DNA of 64,000 nucleotides from Tetragenococcus koreensis (GTDB lineage Bacteria > Bacillota > Bacilli > Lactobacillales > Enterococcaceae). Position 1 is the first letter of the stretch. Each line of letters opens with the position of its first letter. The stretch is from assembly GCF_003795145.1 (NCBI RefSeq), contig NZ_CP027786.1, positions 1,736,001-1,800,000 on the forward strand, read 5' to 3'. The notes beneath the pieces are model-generated. The model searched no databases and had not been told where the DNA came from. It saw only the letters and a list, made by a program, of their open reading frames with translations. Position numbers and translations under genes: made by a program. Positions 1 through 8,304 of this stretch are shown here, in pieces.

Positions 1-952
1 CTTTGGGATCATGCGCTCAAACAAGGATACAAAGGGTATCGTATGCTTACTTTAGGGTTCTCCGATGGCTATTCTTTCATTCCGATTGATTTCGGGTTAC
101 TATCCGGTAAGAAAAAAGTGAACCAAACAATAGCAGAAAAAGATCAACGAACCGTAGGAGCCAAACGATTCAACGAATCAAGTCGTAAAATGCCCGAAGT
201 GGCACTTGAGATGGTTCAACGCGCCTTGAACCAAGGGATTTACGCCACCCATGTGTTGATGGATAAATGGTTTACTTCCCTAAAATGATAGACCAATTAC
301 ACGATATGGGATTCACACCATTGGGATGGTGAAAAATGGAAAAACCAAATACCTTTTTCATCAACGTTTATACAAGCTGGAAGAACTTTATGCCAAATCT
401 ACGAAAGAATATACACAAGAAGCGATTATTTCCTCGATTGTGGTGAAACCAAGCTCCGGCAAAAATCCCGTGAAAATCGTTTTTGTCAAAAATCACAATA
501 AGAAAAGTGCTTGGTTGGCGATTATGACCGATGATCTGGATTTATCTTCCCAAGAAATGGTCAAAACATACTCGGCGAGATGGGACATCGAGACATTTTT
601 TAAGGCATCGAAATCATTGCTTCATCTGACTAAAGAAACACAAACGCGACATTATCAAGCCTTAATTTGTCACACCACCATTGTGTTCACACGGTATATT
701 TTATTAAGCTGGCAGCAGCGCTGTGCCAATGATGAGCGGACCTTAGGTGGCTTATTTTATGAACTGGGCGATCAAATAAAAGAACTCGATTGGTCCGCTG
801 CTCTTATCGAATTAGTACATATTATTCAAGCGGTAAGCGAAGAATCAGGAAGCCAATTACAAGATTTTATTACAAGTCAACTCCAACACTGGGTGGATAC
901 TCTGCCCCGTTATATCAAGGCTTATCTCCCAGATTTGGTGTGCGAAACTTGA
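1..952 (+). pseudogene. IS4-family transposase, 5'-truncated by window edge and frameshifted
   Basis: The reading frame is already open at base 1 (LWDHALKQGYKGYRMLTL). It carries a likely second catalytic Asp in VLMDKWF near base 262, then hits a stop at 286-288. Homologous sequence continues one frame back (PKMIDQLHDMGFTPLG, 279-326) and then shifts again into the frame of MVKNGKTKYLF from 326. The two breaks look like single-base losses near 279 and 326. The C-terminal part keeps the IS4 YREK signature (YSARWDIETFFKASK), which holds the catalytic Glu. With two separate lesions the gene is most likely dead. A single programmed frameshift would not repair both breaks. Confidence 0.85.
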
Positions 953-960
953 GTAAATAA
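1..960 (+). mobile_element. IS4-family insertion sequence, right part (left end outside window)
   Basis: The segment holds the 3' part of a DDE transposase gene and stops where an isocitrate-dehydrogenase-like reading frame on the other strand resumes at about base 961. The family call rests on the Y-x2-R-x3-E-x6-K signature in the transposase. Only the right end lies in the window, so terminal repeats and target duplication cannot be compared. The exact right boundary is inferred from where the interrupted gene stops resembling its family. Confidence 0.8.
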
Positions 961-1296
961 GACTAAATCTAATTTTTCAAATAATGTTTCTAAGGTGCCA
1001 ATAGATTGGACGGGACGGATGTTAGCATACAAATCATACTTTTTTCTTAAAGACACATTCACGCTACGAAATCCTTTACCTATAGGTGTGGTCATTGGTG
1101 CTTTCAAAGCAACTTTATTTTGTTCTAAACTTTCGTACACTTTATCTGGGATGAGCACGCCGGTTTCTTCATAAACCGCTTCGCCAGCACGGACGATATC
1201 CCAAGCAATACCTGCACCAGAAGCGTCAATAACATCCATAGCACTTTGTGCAATTTCTTCCCCAATTCCGTCTCCAGTTATCATTGTTACTTTCAT
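961..1296 (-). pseudogene. NAD-dependent isocitrate dehydrogenase-like gene, truncated by the IS
   Basis: The first 112 residues of an isocitrate/isopropylmalate dehydrogenase family protein remain. They begin MKVTMITGDGIGEE, the family's dinucleotide-binding start. The segment with TPIGKGFRSVNVSLRKK holds the substrate-binding Ser and Arg positions and resembles NAD-dependent isocitrate dehydrogenases more than LeuB. The frame runs into the IS after LDLV, so about two thirds of the usual ~340-residue enzyme, including the metal-binding Asp residues, is missing. It lies 118 bp downstream of a carboxylate transporter in the same direction, suggesting a former uptake-plus-oxidation unit. A tartrate/D-malate-type relative cannot be ruled out from the N-terminus alone. 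Confidence 0.8.
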
Positions 1297-1414
1297 TTTT
1301 TTGCCCCTTTCTTAAACATTACTATTTTTTACCACTAAACAACGCTTAAGAAAACATTGTTCTATCAGTTACACTAATTGCTGTCTAATTATGATATAGC
1401 ACGATAACAGCTAG

Positions 1415-2839
1415 TTACATAAAGCCAATCAAACTAAGCCAGCCTGAACCAACAACCAACCAAATAAATAGGTAGATGATTCCCATAATAAAACATATTC
1501 TCCACCATTCATTCTGCGTAACATAACCTTCCCCAAAAAGCACAGCTGCAGGGCCACTAGCATAATGTGTGGTTGATCCACAAATATTGGTAATGTAGGC
1601 GAGCATCAAGGCAGCATATAGTGGCGGCGCACCAGAAGCTAAAGCGACTCCTAAAAATGCTGGATACATCGCTGTCACATGAGCCGTTAAGCTGGCAAAG
1701 AAATAATGCGTATAAAAGAAGGCTAGACAGAGTGTGATAAATATCGCTATCCAGCTCCAGCCAGTCACTGCTGTGGCAATTGCATCACTGAACCAAGGGA
1801 TAAATCCTAGCTCGTTTAATTGCCCTGCCATCATAACTAAAATCGCAAACCAAATTAAAGTATTCCAAGCGCCTTTTTCTTGAGTAATATCGTTCCATTC
1901 CAAGATTTTCAATAATAGAAGTAAAGAAACAGCTATCAGCGCTACAGTTACTGCACTTAAGTCAATAAACTGTCCTGATACCCACAAGACAATAGCCAAT
2001 ACAAAAATCCATGTCATATTTTTCTCGTCAAAGGTCATCGGCCCCATTTCTTTTCGTTTTCCTTCAGCCCATTCGGGAGCGCCCGGCGTTTCTTTTATTT
2101 CTGGCGGGTAAATTTTAAATAAAATCAATGGGATAAGTATTAACGAAATCAGTCCCGGAGCTAAGGCTCCTAAAAACCAATTCATCCAAGTGATCTCAAT
2201 GCCAAAACCAGCAGCTAACTCTTGTGCTAAGGGCTTAGTCGCACCCGCTGTTAGAAACATCGTAGCCACAATTGTATCGACATGATAAAGACAAGTGATT
2301 AAAAACGCGCCAATTTTCTTGCGAGTTCCATCATGTGGTCTTGAATCATATGTATCTGCCAAACCTTGAACGATCGGCAACATAACGCCTCCAGTTCGTG
2401 CAGTACTACTAGGAATAGCCGGTCCAACCACAATATTTACCCCTGATATAGCATACACAAGCCCTAGCGTTTTCTTGCCAAATATTTCTATTAATATATA
2501 GGCAATTCGAGTGCCTAATCCTGTTTTGATAATACCCTTGGACAAAAAGAACGCTAAAACAATTAACCAAACGCTAGTCCCCGAAAAAGCATCCAAGGCA
2601 GTCTCTGTGCTTAGCGGCCCCATAACTATCGTAATCGTTAAGCCGATTATTGCGACAGCGCCCATCGGCAATGGTTTTAAAATAATAGCTAAAATAGTTG
2701 CAATAAATATTGCTAACATATGCCATCCTTCAACTGGCACCTCTGCAGGTCTCCACGGGAAGAACCAGATAATGATTCCAATCAATATAGGAATGGATAA
2801 GTTAATAAAAAACTGTCTGTTAAATTTTGATTCTGCCAT
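1415..2839 (-). CDS. DASS-family (SLC13-like) di/tricarboxylate transporter
   Basis: A 474-residue integral membrane protein with about a dozen hydrophobic segments. It is an anion:sodium symporter or exchanger of the DASS family, which moves citrate, tartrate, succinate, malate or 2-oxoglutarate. The two repeat motifs of the family are visible: PSSTARTGG near residue 142 and GSTTHYASGPAAVLF near residue 420. The second resembles the CitT/TtdT/plastid DiT1 branch. The substrate cannot be fixed from sequence. The downstream isocitrate-dehydrogenase fragment hints at citrate or a related acid. A NarL-type two-component system lies immediately upstream in the same orientation, 115 bp away, and may control it, but no evidence in the sequence proves this. 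Confidence 0.88.
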   Translation of the reverse strand: MAESKFNRQFFINLSIPILIGIIIWFFPWRPAEVPVEGWHMLAIFIATILAIILKPLPMGAVAIIGLTITIVMGPLSTETALDAFSGTSVWLIVLAFFLSKGIIKTGLGTRIAYILIEIFGKKTLGLVYAISGVNIVVGPAIPSSTARTGGVMLPIVQGLADTYDSRPHDGTRKKIGAFLITCLYHVDTIVATMFLTAGATKPLAQELAAGFGIEITWMNWFLGALAPGLISLILIPLILFKIYPPEIKETPGAPEWAEGKRKEMGPMTFDEKNMTWIFVLAIVLWVSGQFIDLSAVTVALIAVSLLLLLKILEWNDITQEKGAWNTLIWFAILVMMAGQLNELGFIPWFSDAIATAVTGWSWIAIFITLCLAFFYTHYFFASLTAHVTAMYPAFLGVALASGAPPLYAALMLAYITNICGSTTHYASGPAAVLFGEGYVTQNEWWRICFIMGIIYLFIWLVVGSGWLSLIGFM

Positions 2840-2954
2840 TTCTCAAACCTTCTTTCCCCTAACTTTATTAAGTTACCTAGCTATTTTTTTGCAACGTTAA
2901 AAACGTTCAAACATAGTTCATTGTTGATTGAATACAACTTTTTCATTTCATAAT

Positions 2955-3593
2955 CTATCTTTTTAAATTACGTTCCAGTGAATAAATAGCTATTTGCGTA
3001 CGATCCCGTAAATCCAGCTTATCTAAAATAATAGAAATTTGATTTTTTACCGTTCCTACGGACAAAAATAATTTTGCCGCAATTTCTTGATTATTCATTC
3101 CTTGTCCAATGCAAGCAATAATATCTAACTCTCGTTCTGTCAGTGATTCATTTATCTCTACTTTTTCTGTTTGGTCTTTCATCAAAGCAGGCATTACCTT
3201 TGCTGCGACATGGTCTTCAATAACCAATCCGCCTTCTAGTGCGCTTTTAATAGAACGGTTCAAAACTTCTGCGTCGCCATCCTTTAATAGGTAACCATTT
3301 GCTTTATATTTTAATGCTTCTAAAGCGTATTCTTCATCGTTAAATGTTGTTAGCATAAGAATAATCACATCCGGCCAACGTTCACGGATTTTCCGCCCTG
3401 CTTCTAACCCATTCATTTCAGGCATACGAATATCTAAAATGACCACATCAAAAGATTGCTTTTCACATAACTCTATTGCTTCTTTTCCATTGCTGGCTTC
3501 ACCAGTCACCTGAAATTCTTCGTCTACCTCGATCATCAATTTTAATCCTTGACGAACCAGCGTTTGATCTTCAGCAAGTAAAATATTAGTCAT
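2955..3593 (-). CDS. NarL/LuxR-family response regulator
   Basis: A 212-residue two-domain regulator. The receiver domain (about 1-120) has acidic residues D9 and E8, the phospho-acceptor D54 in VVILDIRMPEMNG and the conserved T/K positions (MLTTFND, LLKDGD). The C-terminal LuxR-type helix-turn-helix (about 145-205) reads LTERELDIIACIGQGMNNQEIA. The gene overlaps the upstream sensor kinase by 8 bp, so the two are translationally coupled and form one system. The nearest well-known relatives are of the DesR/LiaR type. Its target genes are unknown; the carboxylate transporter directly downstream is a candidate. Confidence 0.92.
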   Translation of the reverse strand: MTNILLAEDQTLVRQGLKLMIEVDEEFQVTGEASNGKEAIELCEKQSFDVVILDIRMPEMNGLEAGRKIRERWPDVIILMLTTFNDEEYALEALKYKANGYLLKDGDAEVLNRSIKSALEGGLVIEDHVAAKVMPALMKDQTEKVEINESLTERELDIIACIGQGMNNQEIAAKLFLSVGTVKNQISIILDKLDLRDRTQIAIYSLERNLKR

Positions 3594-4659
3594 CGTTTTT
3601 CACCTCCAAGGGAAATTGACCGATTAAATGAAGTTCTTCTCCTGACTGACTTACCGTCAATCTTCCACCAATTTCAGATAAACGTTCACGCATATTCGTC
3701 AATCCAAATCCTTCTGTAATCGTTACTTTTTCTTTCAAAGGATGGGTGACCTGGAAGCGTAAATCTCTTTGAGCAATAATTTGAAATTCTATAGCTGCTT
3801 GACGACTCAAACTATGCCGCATCATATTGGTCAGTGCTTCTTGAATCGAACGGTACAATGTAACTGATTGTTTGTTGGATAACACGATTCCCAAAACACC
3901 TGTTTTCATTGTGATGGCGACTCGAAGTTGACTCTCAGATTCTAATTTCCGTATCAATTGAATAACCGCTTGAATGCCAGCAGTGTCTTCTGTCTTAAAC
4001 GTTTTTACTGCACTTCGTGTGTCTGCTAAACTATCTTGTGCAAGTGTTTTTAATTGCGCAAACGTTTTTTGGCTTTCACTGTCCTTTGCCTGCAATCTCG
4101 CTGCTTCAAGTTGCATCGTCAAAGCGGTCAAACGATGACCTACTGAATCGTGAATTTCTCTGGCGATTTGATTTCTTTCTTCTTGTCTAGTTACCTTTTC
4201 CAAGTCTCCCACCTGTCTCTTTGAAGAACGATATAAGCTATAAATTGACTCGTATTGATCTTTATACGTTTCGCTTTTAGCATCCGCTTGTTTCCAATTT
4301 ATAATAGTAAAAGAAAAAAGGGCTGAACCTAGGAACGCGACAAAAGCCAGTAACCATTCTTGCTCAAGTATAGGTGCCAAAACTACGATAGCTGTTAGGT
4401 ACAACAAATAAAGGTACAATGATCGGAAAGATAGATATAGACTTGCATACACGACGATGGTCCCTATTACCATCCAAAACAATAAAAAATGATCAAAAAT
4501 AATTAAAACTAAAAGAGGTAATAATCCTAAATCGATTATTTTATAGGGATTTTTTAAAATCGGAATGAGGAAATAAAGAACAAAGAAAAACGCGCTAAAA
4601 AGAAAAAAATCACTTGCGACTCTTGTTGTATACGTTTCTAAAAACCATGCGGCTAACAT
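3586..4659 (-). CDS. Sensor histidine kinase, HisKA_3 (NarX/DesK) type
   Basis: A 357-residue kinase. The N-terminal ~120 residues form several membrane segments with no large extracellular loop, as in DesK/LiaS-like sensors that read the membrane itself. The dimerisation and phospho-acceptor helix holds EERNQIAREIHDSVGHRL with the phosphorylated His at residue 170. The ATPase domain shows the N box (QEALTNMMRHS) and the G box (GFGLTNMRERL). It precedes and overlaps the response-regulator gene, its probable partner. The stimulus is unknown. Confidence 0.92.
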   Translation of the reverse strand: MLAAWFLETYTTRVASDFFLFSAFFFVLYFLIPILKNPYKIIDLGLLPLLVLIIFDHFLLFWMVIGTIVVYASLYLSFRSLYLYLLYLTAIVVLAPILEQEWLLAFVAFLGSALFSFTIINWKQADAKSETYKDQYESIYSLYRSSKRQVGDLEKVTRQEERNQIAREIHDSVGHRLTALTMQLEAARLQAKDSESQKTFAQLKTLAQDSLADTRSAVKTFKTEDTAGIQAVIQLIRKLESESQLRVAITMKTGVLGIVLSNKQSVTLYRSIQEALTNMMRHSLSRQAAIEFQIIAQRDLRFQVTHPLKEKVTITEGFGLTNMRERLSEIGGRLTVSQSGEELHLIGQFPLEVKNDD

Positions 4660-4914
4660 TATAACCGAATTTATCCAAAAAAAGATTGTCCTTCCCTCCT
4701 CCTTTTAAAAACACTAATATGTACTATTTCTAGCCAAACTACAACGTTGTTTGATAAGCAATTTTTCTTTAAATGAGTGAACTAACAAACTACCTTTATC
4801 CATTTTATCAAACTTGTGGTATTTTTTCTCTCATTTTTTTGTTTGATCTGGTTGTCGTCCTATTAGCTTGCTAGCTTTGTTCGTTTTTCCTATAAATTCA
4901 ATCCTAAAAAAACC
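4660..4914. other. Intergenic, divergent promoter region
   Basis: A non-coding AT-rich stretch between the minus-strand kinase and the plus-strand ribU leader. I see no open frame or strong hairpin in it. It presumably holds the kinase promoter, but I could not pick one with confidence. Confidence 0.5.
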
Positions 4915-4943
4915 TTGACTTTATTTGCAGTCCATGTGAAAAT
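4915..4943 (+). promoter_or_regulatory. Candidate sigma-A promoter for ribU leader
   Basis: TTGACT at 4915-4920 is followed after 17 bp by GAAAAT at 4938-4943, a weak -10. It sits 15 bp before the start of the FMN riboswitch. The -35 is good and the -10 poor, so the exact hexamers are uncertain. TATACA at 4945 is too far away for normal spacing. Confidence 0.5.
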
Positions 4944-4957
4944 GTATACAAATAAAC

Positions 4958-5068
4958 ATTCTTCAGGGCAGGGTGTAATTCCCGACCGGCGGTAAAAGTC
5001 CGCGAACCTTACGAGGTTGATTCAGTGAAATTCTGAAACCGACAGTATAGTCTGGATGGAAGAAGGAT
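4958..5068 (+). promoter_or_regulatory. FMN riboswitch (RFN element)
   Basis: The conserved RFN core is plain: TTCAGGGCAGGGTG near 4963, CCCGACCGGCGGTA at 4981, GTCCGCGA near 4999, GAAACCGACAGTATAGTC near 5035 and the closing GGATGGAAGAAGG. It precedes ribU and is followed by a terminator hairpin at 5144-5175. The architecture fits FMN-induced premature termination that lowers riboflavin uptake when flavin is plentiful. Confidence 0.96.
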
Positions 5069-5143
5069 GGATCAATAGTTTAGAGATTGGATAAGTACGA
5101 TTTTTTGTGTTGTTCAATTTTTCTGGATCGATTGGTTTTTCTC

Positions 5144-5175
5144 AAGCCCTGCTGAATGTGCAAGGCTTTTTATTT
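5144..5175 (+). terminator. Riboswitch-controlled terminator before ribU
   Basis: AAGCC-C-TGC pairs with GCA-A-GGCTT around a seven-base loop and is followed by TTTATTTT. It lies between the RFN aptamer and the ribU start, where the expression platform of this riboswitch class belongs. Confidence 0.8.
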
Positions 5176-5201
5176 TGCTAAAAAAGGAGAGAAATCATGA
5201 T

Positions 5202-5804
5202 ATGAAGAAAAATTCTGCCCAGAAAGTTGTCTTTGTCGCCGTTTTAGGAACCATTGCTTATTTATTGATGCTGCTGCGTTTCCCATTACCATTTATGCCG
5301 CCTTTTATGGATTTTGATTTATCAGGAATCCCGGAAATGATCGGCACATTCCTCTTAGGACCTAGTTCAGGTATTTTCATTGCTTTGCTTAAAAACCTAT
5401 TGAAATTAGCAACAACCGGATCTAGTTCGATGTTTACCGGCGAAGCAATGAACTTTCTTTTGAGTGTCAGCTATTTGTTACCCGCTTGGTTATTTTATCG
5501 AAAACAAAAAACAAAAAAAGATGCTATTATTGGGATGATCATCGGTACATTCGTCGCAACAGTTGTAGCTTGTTTGGCCAATATCTACGTAATCCTTCCA
5601 TTTTATGGGGAACTGTACAATTTACCGATGGATGAAATTGTTGCCATGACTGAATCCGTTAACCCTTACGTAAACAGTGTCTCTAGACTAGTTGTCATCG
5701 GCATCGCCCCCTTCAATCTTATAAAAAATGGGGTTACAACCATACTGATTGCCCTCTCCTTAGATCGTTTAAAGAAAATATTTAAAAGGCGGGTGAAAAG
5801 TTAA
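5202..5804 (+). CDS. ribU: Riboflavin ECF transporter S component RibU
   Basis: A 200-residue membrane protein with about six hydrophobic segments. It is the substrate-binding S component of an energy-coupling-factor importer for riboflavin and works with a shared EcfAAT module that is not in this window. RibU-like features include MPPFMDFDLSGIPEMIG near residue 30 and LKNLLKLATTGSSSMFTGE near residue 65. I place the start at the ATG at 5202 (MKKNSAQ), after AAGGAGAG at 5185-5191. An upstream TTG at 5175 falls in the terminator. The FMN riboswitch upstream confirms the ligand. The stop overlaps the next start by one base (TAATG). Confidence 0.95.
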   Translation: MKKNSAQKVVFVAVLGTIAYLLMLLRFPLPFMPPFMDFDLSGIPEMIGTFLLGPSSGIFIALLKNLLKLATTGSSSMFTGEAMNFLLSVSYLLPAWLFYRKQKTKKDAIIGMIIGTFVATVVACLANIYVILPFYGELYNLPMDEIVAMTESVNPYVNSVSRLVVIGIAPFNLIKNGVTTILIALSLDRLKKIFKRRVKS

Positions 5805-6259
5805 TGGAATTCCAAGAAGCCGTAAATATTTGTTTCAAAAAACTCGGGGAAAAGAAAATCATGGCCTTAGCTAGTAGCGTGGAAGATCAAGTAATGATTC
5901 GCAATGTCAGCTGTATTATTAAAGATCGCCGGATATTCTTTAAAACCGACAGAAACTTTCGCAAGACAAAACAACTACTCACCAACCCTAATGTGGCCAT
6001 CTGTTATAACGGCGTACAAATTGAAGGCACAGCACTTGTGCATGGAGCGGTTGTGCAACCAAAGAATCAATTTTTCCAAGAATTATACGAAGCCTATTGG
6101 AAGTATAGTTTCACTTCATACGCTCATAAAAAAGATGAAATTCTAGTTGAAATCTATCCGAAAGTCATCGAAATTTGGGATCAAGACGAACAAAATAATG
6201 GATTTCAGATTTTAATTGATATAAAGGGAAAGGATGCCAAAGTTTTTGAGTATGATTAA
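5804..6259 (+). CDS. Pyridoxamine 5'-phosphate oxidase-family flavoprotein
   Basis: A 151-residue split-barrel FMN-binding fold protein of the PPOX family. The N-terminal half has the usual pattern of core strands (KIMALASSV, RNVSCIIKDRRIFFKTDRN) followed by KTKQLLTNPNVAICY. It overlaps ribU by one base and so shares the FMN riboswitch, consistent with a flavin-dependent enzyme. Substrate and reaction are not evident. PPOX-like proteins include F420- or FMN-dependent reductases and heme-related proteins as well as true PdxH. At this length it is unlikely to be PdxH, which is longer. Confidence 0.85.
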   Translation: MEFQEAVNICFKKLGEKKIMALASSVEDQVMIRNVSCIIKDRRIFFKTDRNFRKTKQLLTNPNVAICYNGVQIEGTALVHGAVVQPKNQFFQELYEAYWKYSFTSYAHKKDEILVEIYPKVIEIWDQDEQNNGFQILIDIKGKDAKVFEYD

Positions 6260-6341
6260 TGATAGACATTGGGTATTCTCATAAACTACGAAACCTTCAA
6301 CGTCCCAAATATAATTATCCCTGTTATAAATTAAGCTACTA

Positions 6342-6377
6342 AAAAAGTCGAAGTCCAATATTGGGTTTCGGCTTTTA
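6342..6377 (+). terminator. Bidirectional terminator after the ribU operon
   Basis: AAAAGTCGAAGTCC pairs with GGGTTTCGGCTTTT (two G-T wobbles) around AATATT. T-rich tracts lie on both strands, so it can end the ribU transcript and also the minus-strand small gene at 6403. Confidence 0.85.
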
Positions 6378-6402
6378 TTATGTATTAGAAAAAATAGCAA
6401 GT

Positions 6403-6594
6403 TCACACTCCAAGTATAGATAGGATCATCAAAATAATCCCCAAAATAGCTAATACGAACAAAAGACCATAAAAAAATTCAAGGTATTTAAACTTACCTT
6501 TTATTTTTTTTGCTTTTCTAAATTTAAAAAAGAAATATGCGTCTATAAACAAGAGCACAACAAATACGCCTAAAATTAGGAAATCAGGTAACAT
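6403..6594 (-). CDS. Small two-helix membrane protein, unknown function
   Basis: A 63-residue protein made of two hydrophobic helices (about residues 4-24 and 41-62) joined by a strongly basic loop (KFRKAKKIKGKFK). AGGAG lies about 12 bases upstream of the ATG, rather far for an optimal site. It is followed by the bidirectional terminator at 6342. I do not recognise a family. Composition and context look like a real small membrane protein rather than a chance frame. Confidence 0.6.
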   Translation of the reverse strand: MLPDFLILGVFVVLLFIDAYFFFKFRKAKKIKGKFKYLEFFYGLLFVLAILGIILMILSILGV

Positions 6595-6663
6595 TAAGCA
6601 TTAATACTCCTTTCATTTGCGTTATATTATAAAATATCACAAATAAACCTAGATACTTTTCAC

Positions 6664-6816
6664 CTATTTTACTTTTCTATATAAATACCAATTGAACAAA
6701 AGCCCTGCTATCATAAGTGCTCCGCCGATCCAATTAAAGGTTTTGAACTGATACAACATAAATGCAGCAAAAATAATTAACGAAATAAAAATAATATCAA
6801 CAAGTTTCTTAAACAT
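6664..6816 (-). CDS. 50-residue small membrane protein
   Basis: A short frame, MFKKLVDIIFISLIIFAAFM through NWYLYRKVK, with two hydrophobic helices split by a short polar stretch (YQFKTFNWIGG). GGAGGGG lies 10 bases before the ATG, a strong ribosome-binding site. It has the same length class, orientation and layout as the 63-residue neighbour downstream, so the two may be co-transcribed. Function unknown. The good ribosome site and the positively charged ends support a real gene. Confidence 0.6.
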   Translation of the reverse strand: MFKKLVDIIFISLIIFAAFMLYQFKTFNWIGGALMIAGLLFNWYLYRKVK

Positions 6817-6895
6817 TTAATGTCAACCCCTCCAAGCATCCATATTATGTTAGTCCACACGACGATTCACTCAAGCATATCATAATGACTGCTTT

Positions 6896-6926
6896 AAAAA
6901 AAAGACCGGGAAGTAATTTCCCAGTC
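6896..6926 (-). terminator. Minus-strand terminator
   Basis: GACCGGGAA pairs with TTCCCAGTC (one mismatch), and eight Ts follow on the minus strand. It ends a transcript coming from the right, yet no gene stops just before it. The source could be read-through from the LysM gene or an unannotated small RNA in 6927-7156. Confidence 0.75.
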
Positions 6927-7156
6927 TCAATTAGTGTCAACTTCTGTATCAACTATATGATAGTAAGCATAAGACGTCAGCAAGTATACAGAAAAATAGC
7001 CCTTATCCCAATAAGATAAGAACACTTCTAAAATTTACTGCTTTATCTACAAAATCAATACAGCAAGATATGTTTATAGTCTATTTAAAAAATATGCGTT
7101 CATAAAATTGTTAGTAACTTTGAGTGGAGCTCAATCCTTTGTTTAAGATATAAATA
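6927..7156. other. Non-coding stretch between two terminators
   Basis: About 230 bp with no credible open frame, bounded on both sides by hairpins with T tracts on the minus strand. An independent small RNA is possible, since a free-standing terminator (6896-6926) needs a transcript. I found no convincing promoter. Confidence 0.35.
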
Positions 7157-7200
7157 GATAAAATAAAGACACTTTCCTATTTTAGAAAGTGTCTTTATCT
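7157..7200 (-). terminator. Terminator downstream of the LysM gene
   Basis: GACACTTTC and GAAAGTGTC, extended by AGATAAA/TTTATCT, form a long stem around an eight-base loop, with T-rich sequence on both strands. It lies about 95 bp past the end of the minus-strand LysM gene. Confidence 0.85.
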
Positions 7201-7294
7201 ACATACTATCTTATTTGATGAAAAATATACTAGTTTTAAATTTAAGCAATGTGCTTAGTTATCAACTGCATTTTTCATTAAATTGATAGTAAGC

Positions 7295-7960
7295 TTATGC
7301 AGTTACCCATTGGCTAGCGCCAACTTCATTATATAATTTTTGAGCTGCTGCGTCTTGAACTTCTTCAGGTGCTTCTGCAGGAGAAGTACCTTGGTATTCA
7401 GGCGATACTACAGAGTCCCATGTAGGTTGTAAGAATTGATATTTACCTGCCGCACCTGATGATGGATTAATCGCACTAGTATCTCCACCAGATTCACGTT
7501 GAGCAATTTGTTTCAAATGATCGTTCACTTCAACTGATGAATCGCTAGAAGCTTCAGCTTCTGGAGCTGGTGCTTCTTCTTCAGCTGCTGGTTGTGCTTC
7601 TTCAACCGGTTGTTCTTGTGCTTCTGGTTGTTCTTCAACTGGCTCTTGTTGTTCAGGTTGTTCTTGAACTTCTGGAGCCGGAGCTGGTGCTTCTTGTTGT
7701 ACAGGCGCTTGTTCACTATCGCCGTCAGTTGGAATAGTTAATTCTTCGCCTATATAGATCATGTTTTTATCTTTAATGTCATTTGCTTCGACAATCGAAT
7801 CTACCAAGCTTTTATCTCCAACAAATTGTTTTGAAATTTTTGCTAATGTATCATCTGATTGAATTGTATAAATTTCATCCGCGTTTGCACTAGTCGTACC
7901 AATTGCAAAAACAGTACCTGCTGTTAATGCTGTTCCTAGTAATAGCTTCTTAAGTTTCAT
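7295..7960 (-). CDS. Secreted LysM protein with transglycosylase-like C-terminal domain
   Basis: A 221-residue secreted cell-wall protein. The signal peptide is [19 protein letters not shown] with likely cleavage after ANA at about residue 27. A LysM domain (about 29-77, [17 protein letters not shown]) binds peptidoglycan. Then comes a 70-residue Pro/Glu/Gln/Ala-rich linker. The C-terminal 75 residues resemble the Rpf/SLT-like transglycosylase fold of small LysM proteins in lactic acid bacteria ([24 protein letters not shown]), with a candidate catalytic Glu in QRESGG. CTTGGAGG precedes the ATG. It probably cleaves or remodels peptidoglycan during growth. Single gene with its own terminator. 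Confidence 0.9.
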   Translation of the reverse strand: MKLKKLLLGTALTAGTVFAIGTTSANADEIYTIQSDDTLAKISKQFVGDKSLVDSIVEANDIKDKNMIYIGEELTIPTDGDSEQAPVQQEAPAPAPEVQEQPEQQEPVEEQPEAQEQPVEEAQPAAEEEAPAPEAEASSDSSVEVNDHLKQIAQRESGGDTSAINPSSGAAGKYQFLQPTWDSVVSPEYQGTSPAEAPEEVQDAAAQKLYNEVGASQWVTA

Positions 7961-8269
7961 GAGTTAATACCTCCAAGATTTTTTAACTTATGTGGCTTTG
8001 CCAACCACGATAGTTAATTTAACATACATAGAGGCTTTGTGTGTTAAAGTGAAATAACAATTCATTACTTTTATGACAAAGCGAAAACATTTTGAAAAAT
8101 TCAATTGTCCAATTCTAGTTAAAAAGCGACCAAAGCCCCTCAATATAGGATTTTTCTTCGACGCTTTTTCTTACTAAAAAACTTGCCAATATCTCTTGAT
8201 TCATAAAATTTTTGGTTGACTTCTTAAAAAAAGGGGTTGAAAAGCAAGAATTACATGTTTATTTTGTCC
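7961..8269. other. Intergenic, LysM-gene leader
   Basis: This stretch should hold the promoter and leader of the LysM gene. A short hairpin (GTGG/CCAC around TTGGCAAAG) lies at about 7990-8010. I see no open reading frame and cannot assign the promoter hexamers safely. Confidence 0.4.
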
Positions 8270-8298
8270 AAAAAACCCTCCTCATTATCTGAGAAGGG
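8270..8298 (-). terminator. Terminator of the TcaA-like gene
   Basis: CCCTTCTCA and TGAGGAGGG (one mismatch) pair on the minus strand and are followed by six Ts, seven bases past the stop at 8305. Confidence 0.85.
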
Positions 8299-8304
8299 AA
8301 CTTT

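Noticed and set aside
271-335. Programmed ribosomal frameshift in the transposase
   Set aside because: Two separate frame changes are needed within 50 bases; no clear slippery heptamer was seen. Ordinary decay explains it better.
6212-6406. 64-codon minus-strand frame
   Set aside because: It overlaps the end of the PPOX gene and spans the terminator at 6342; no ribosome site.
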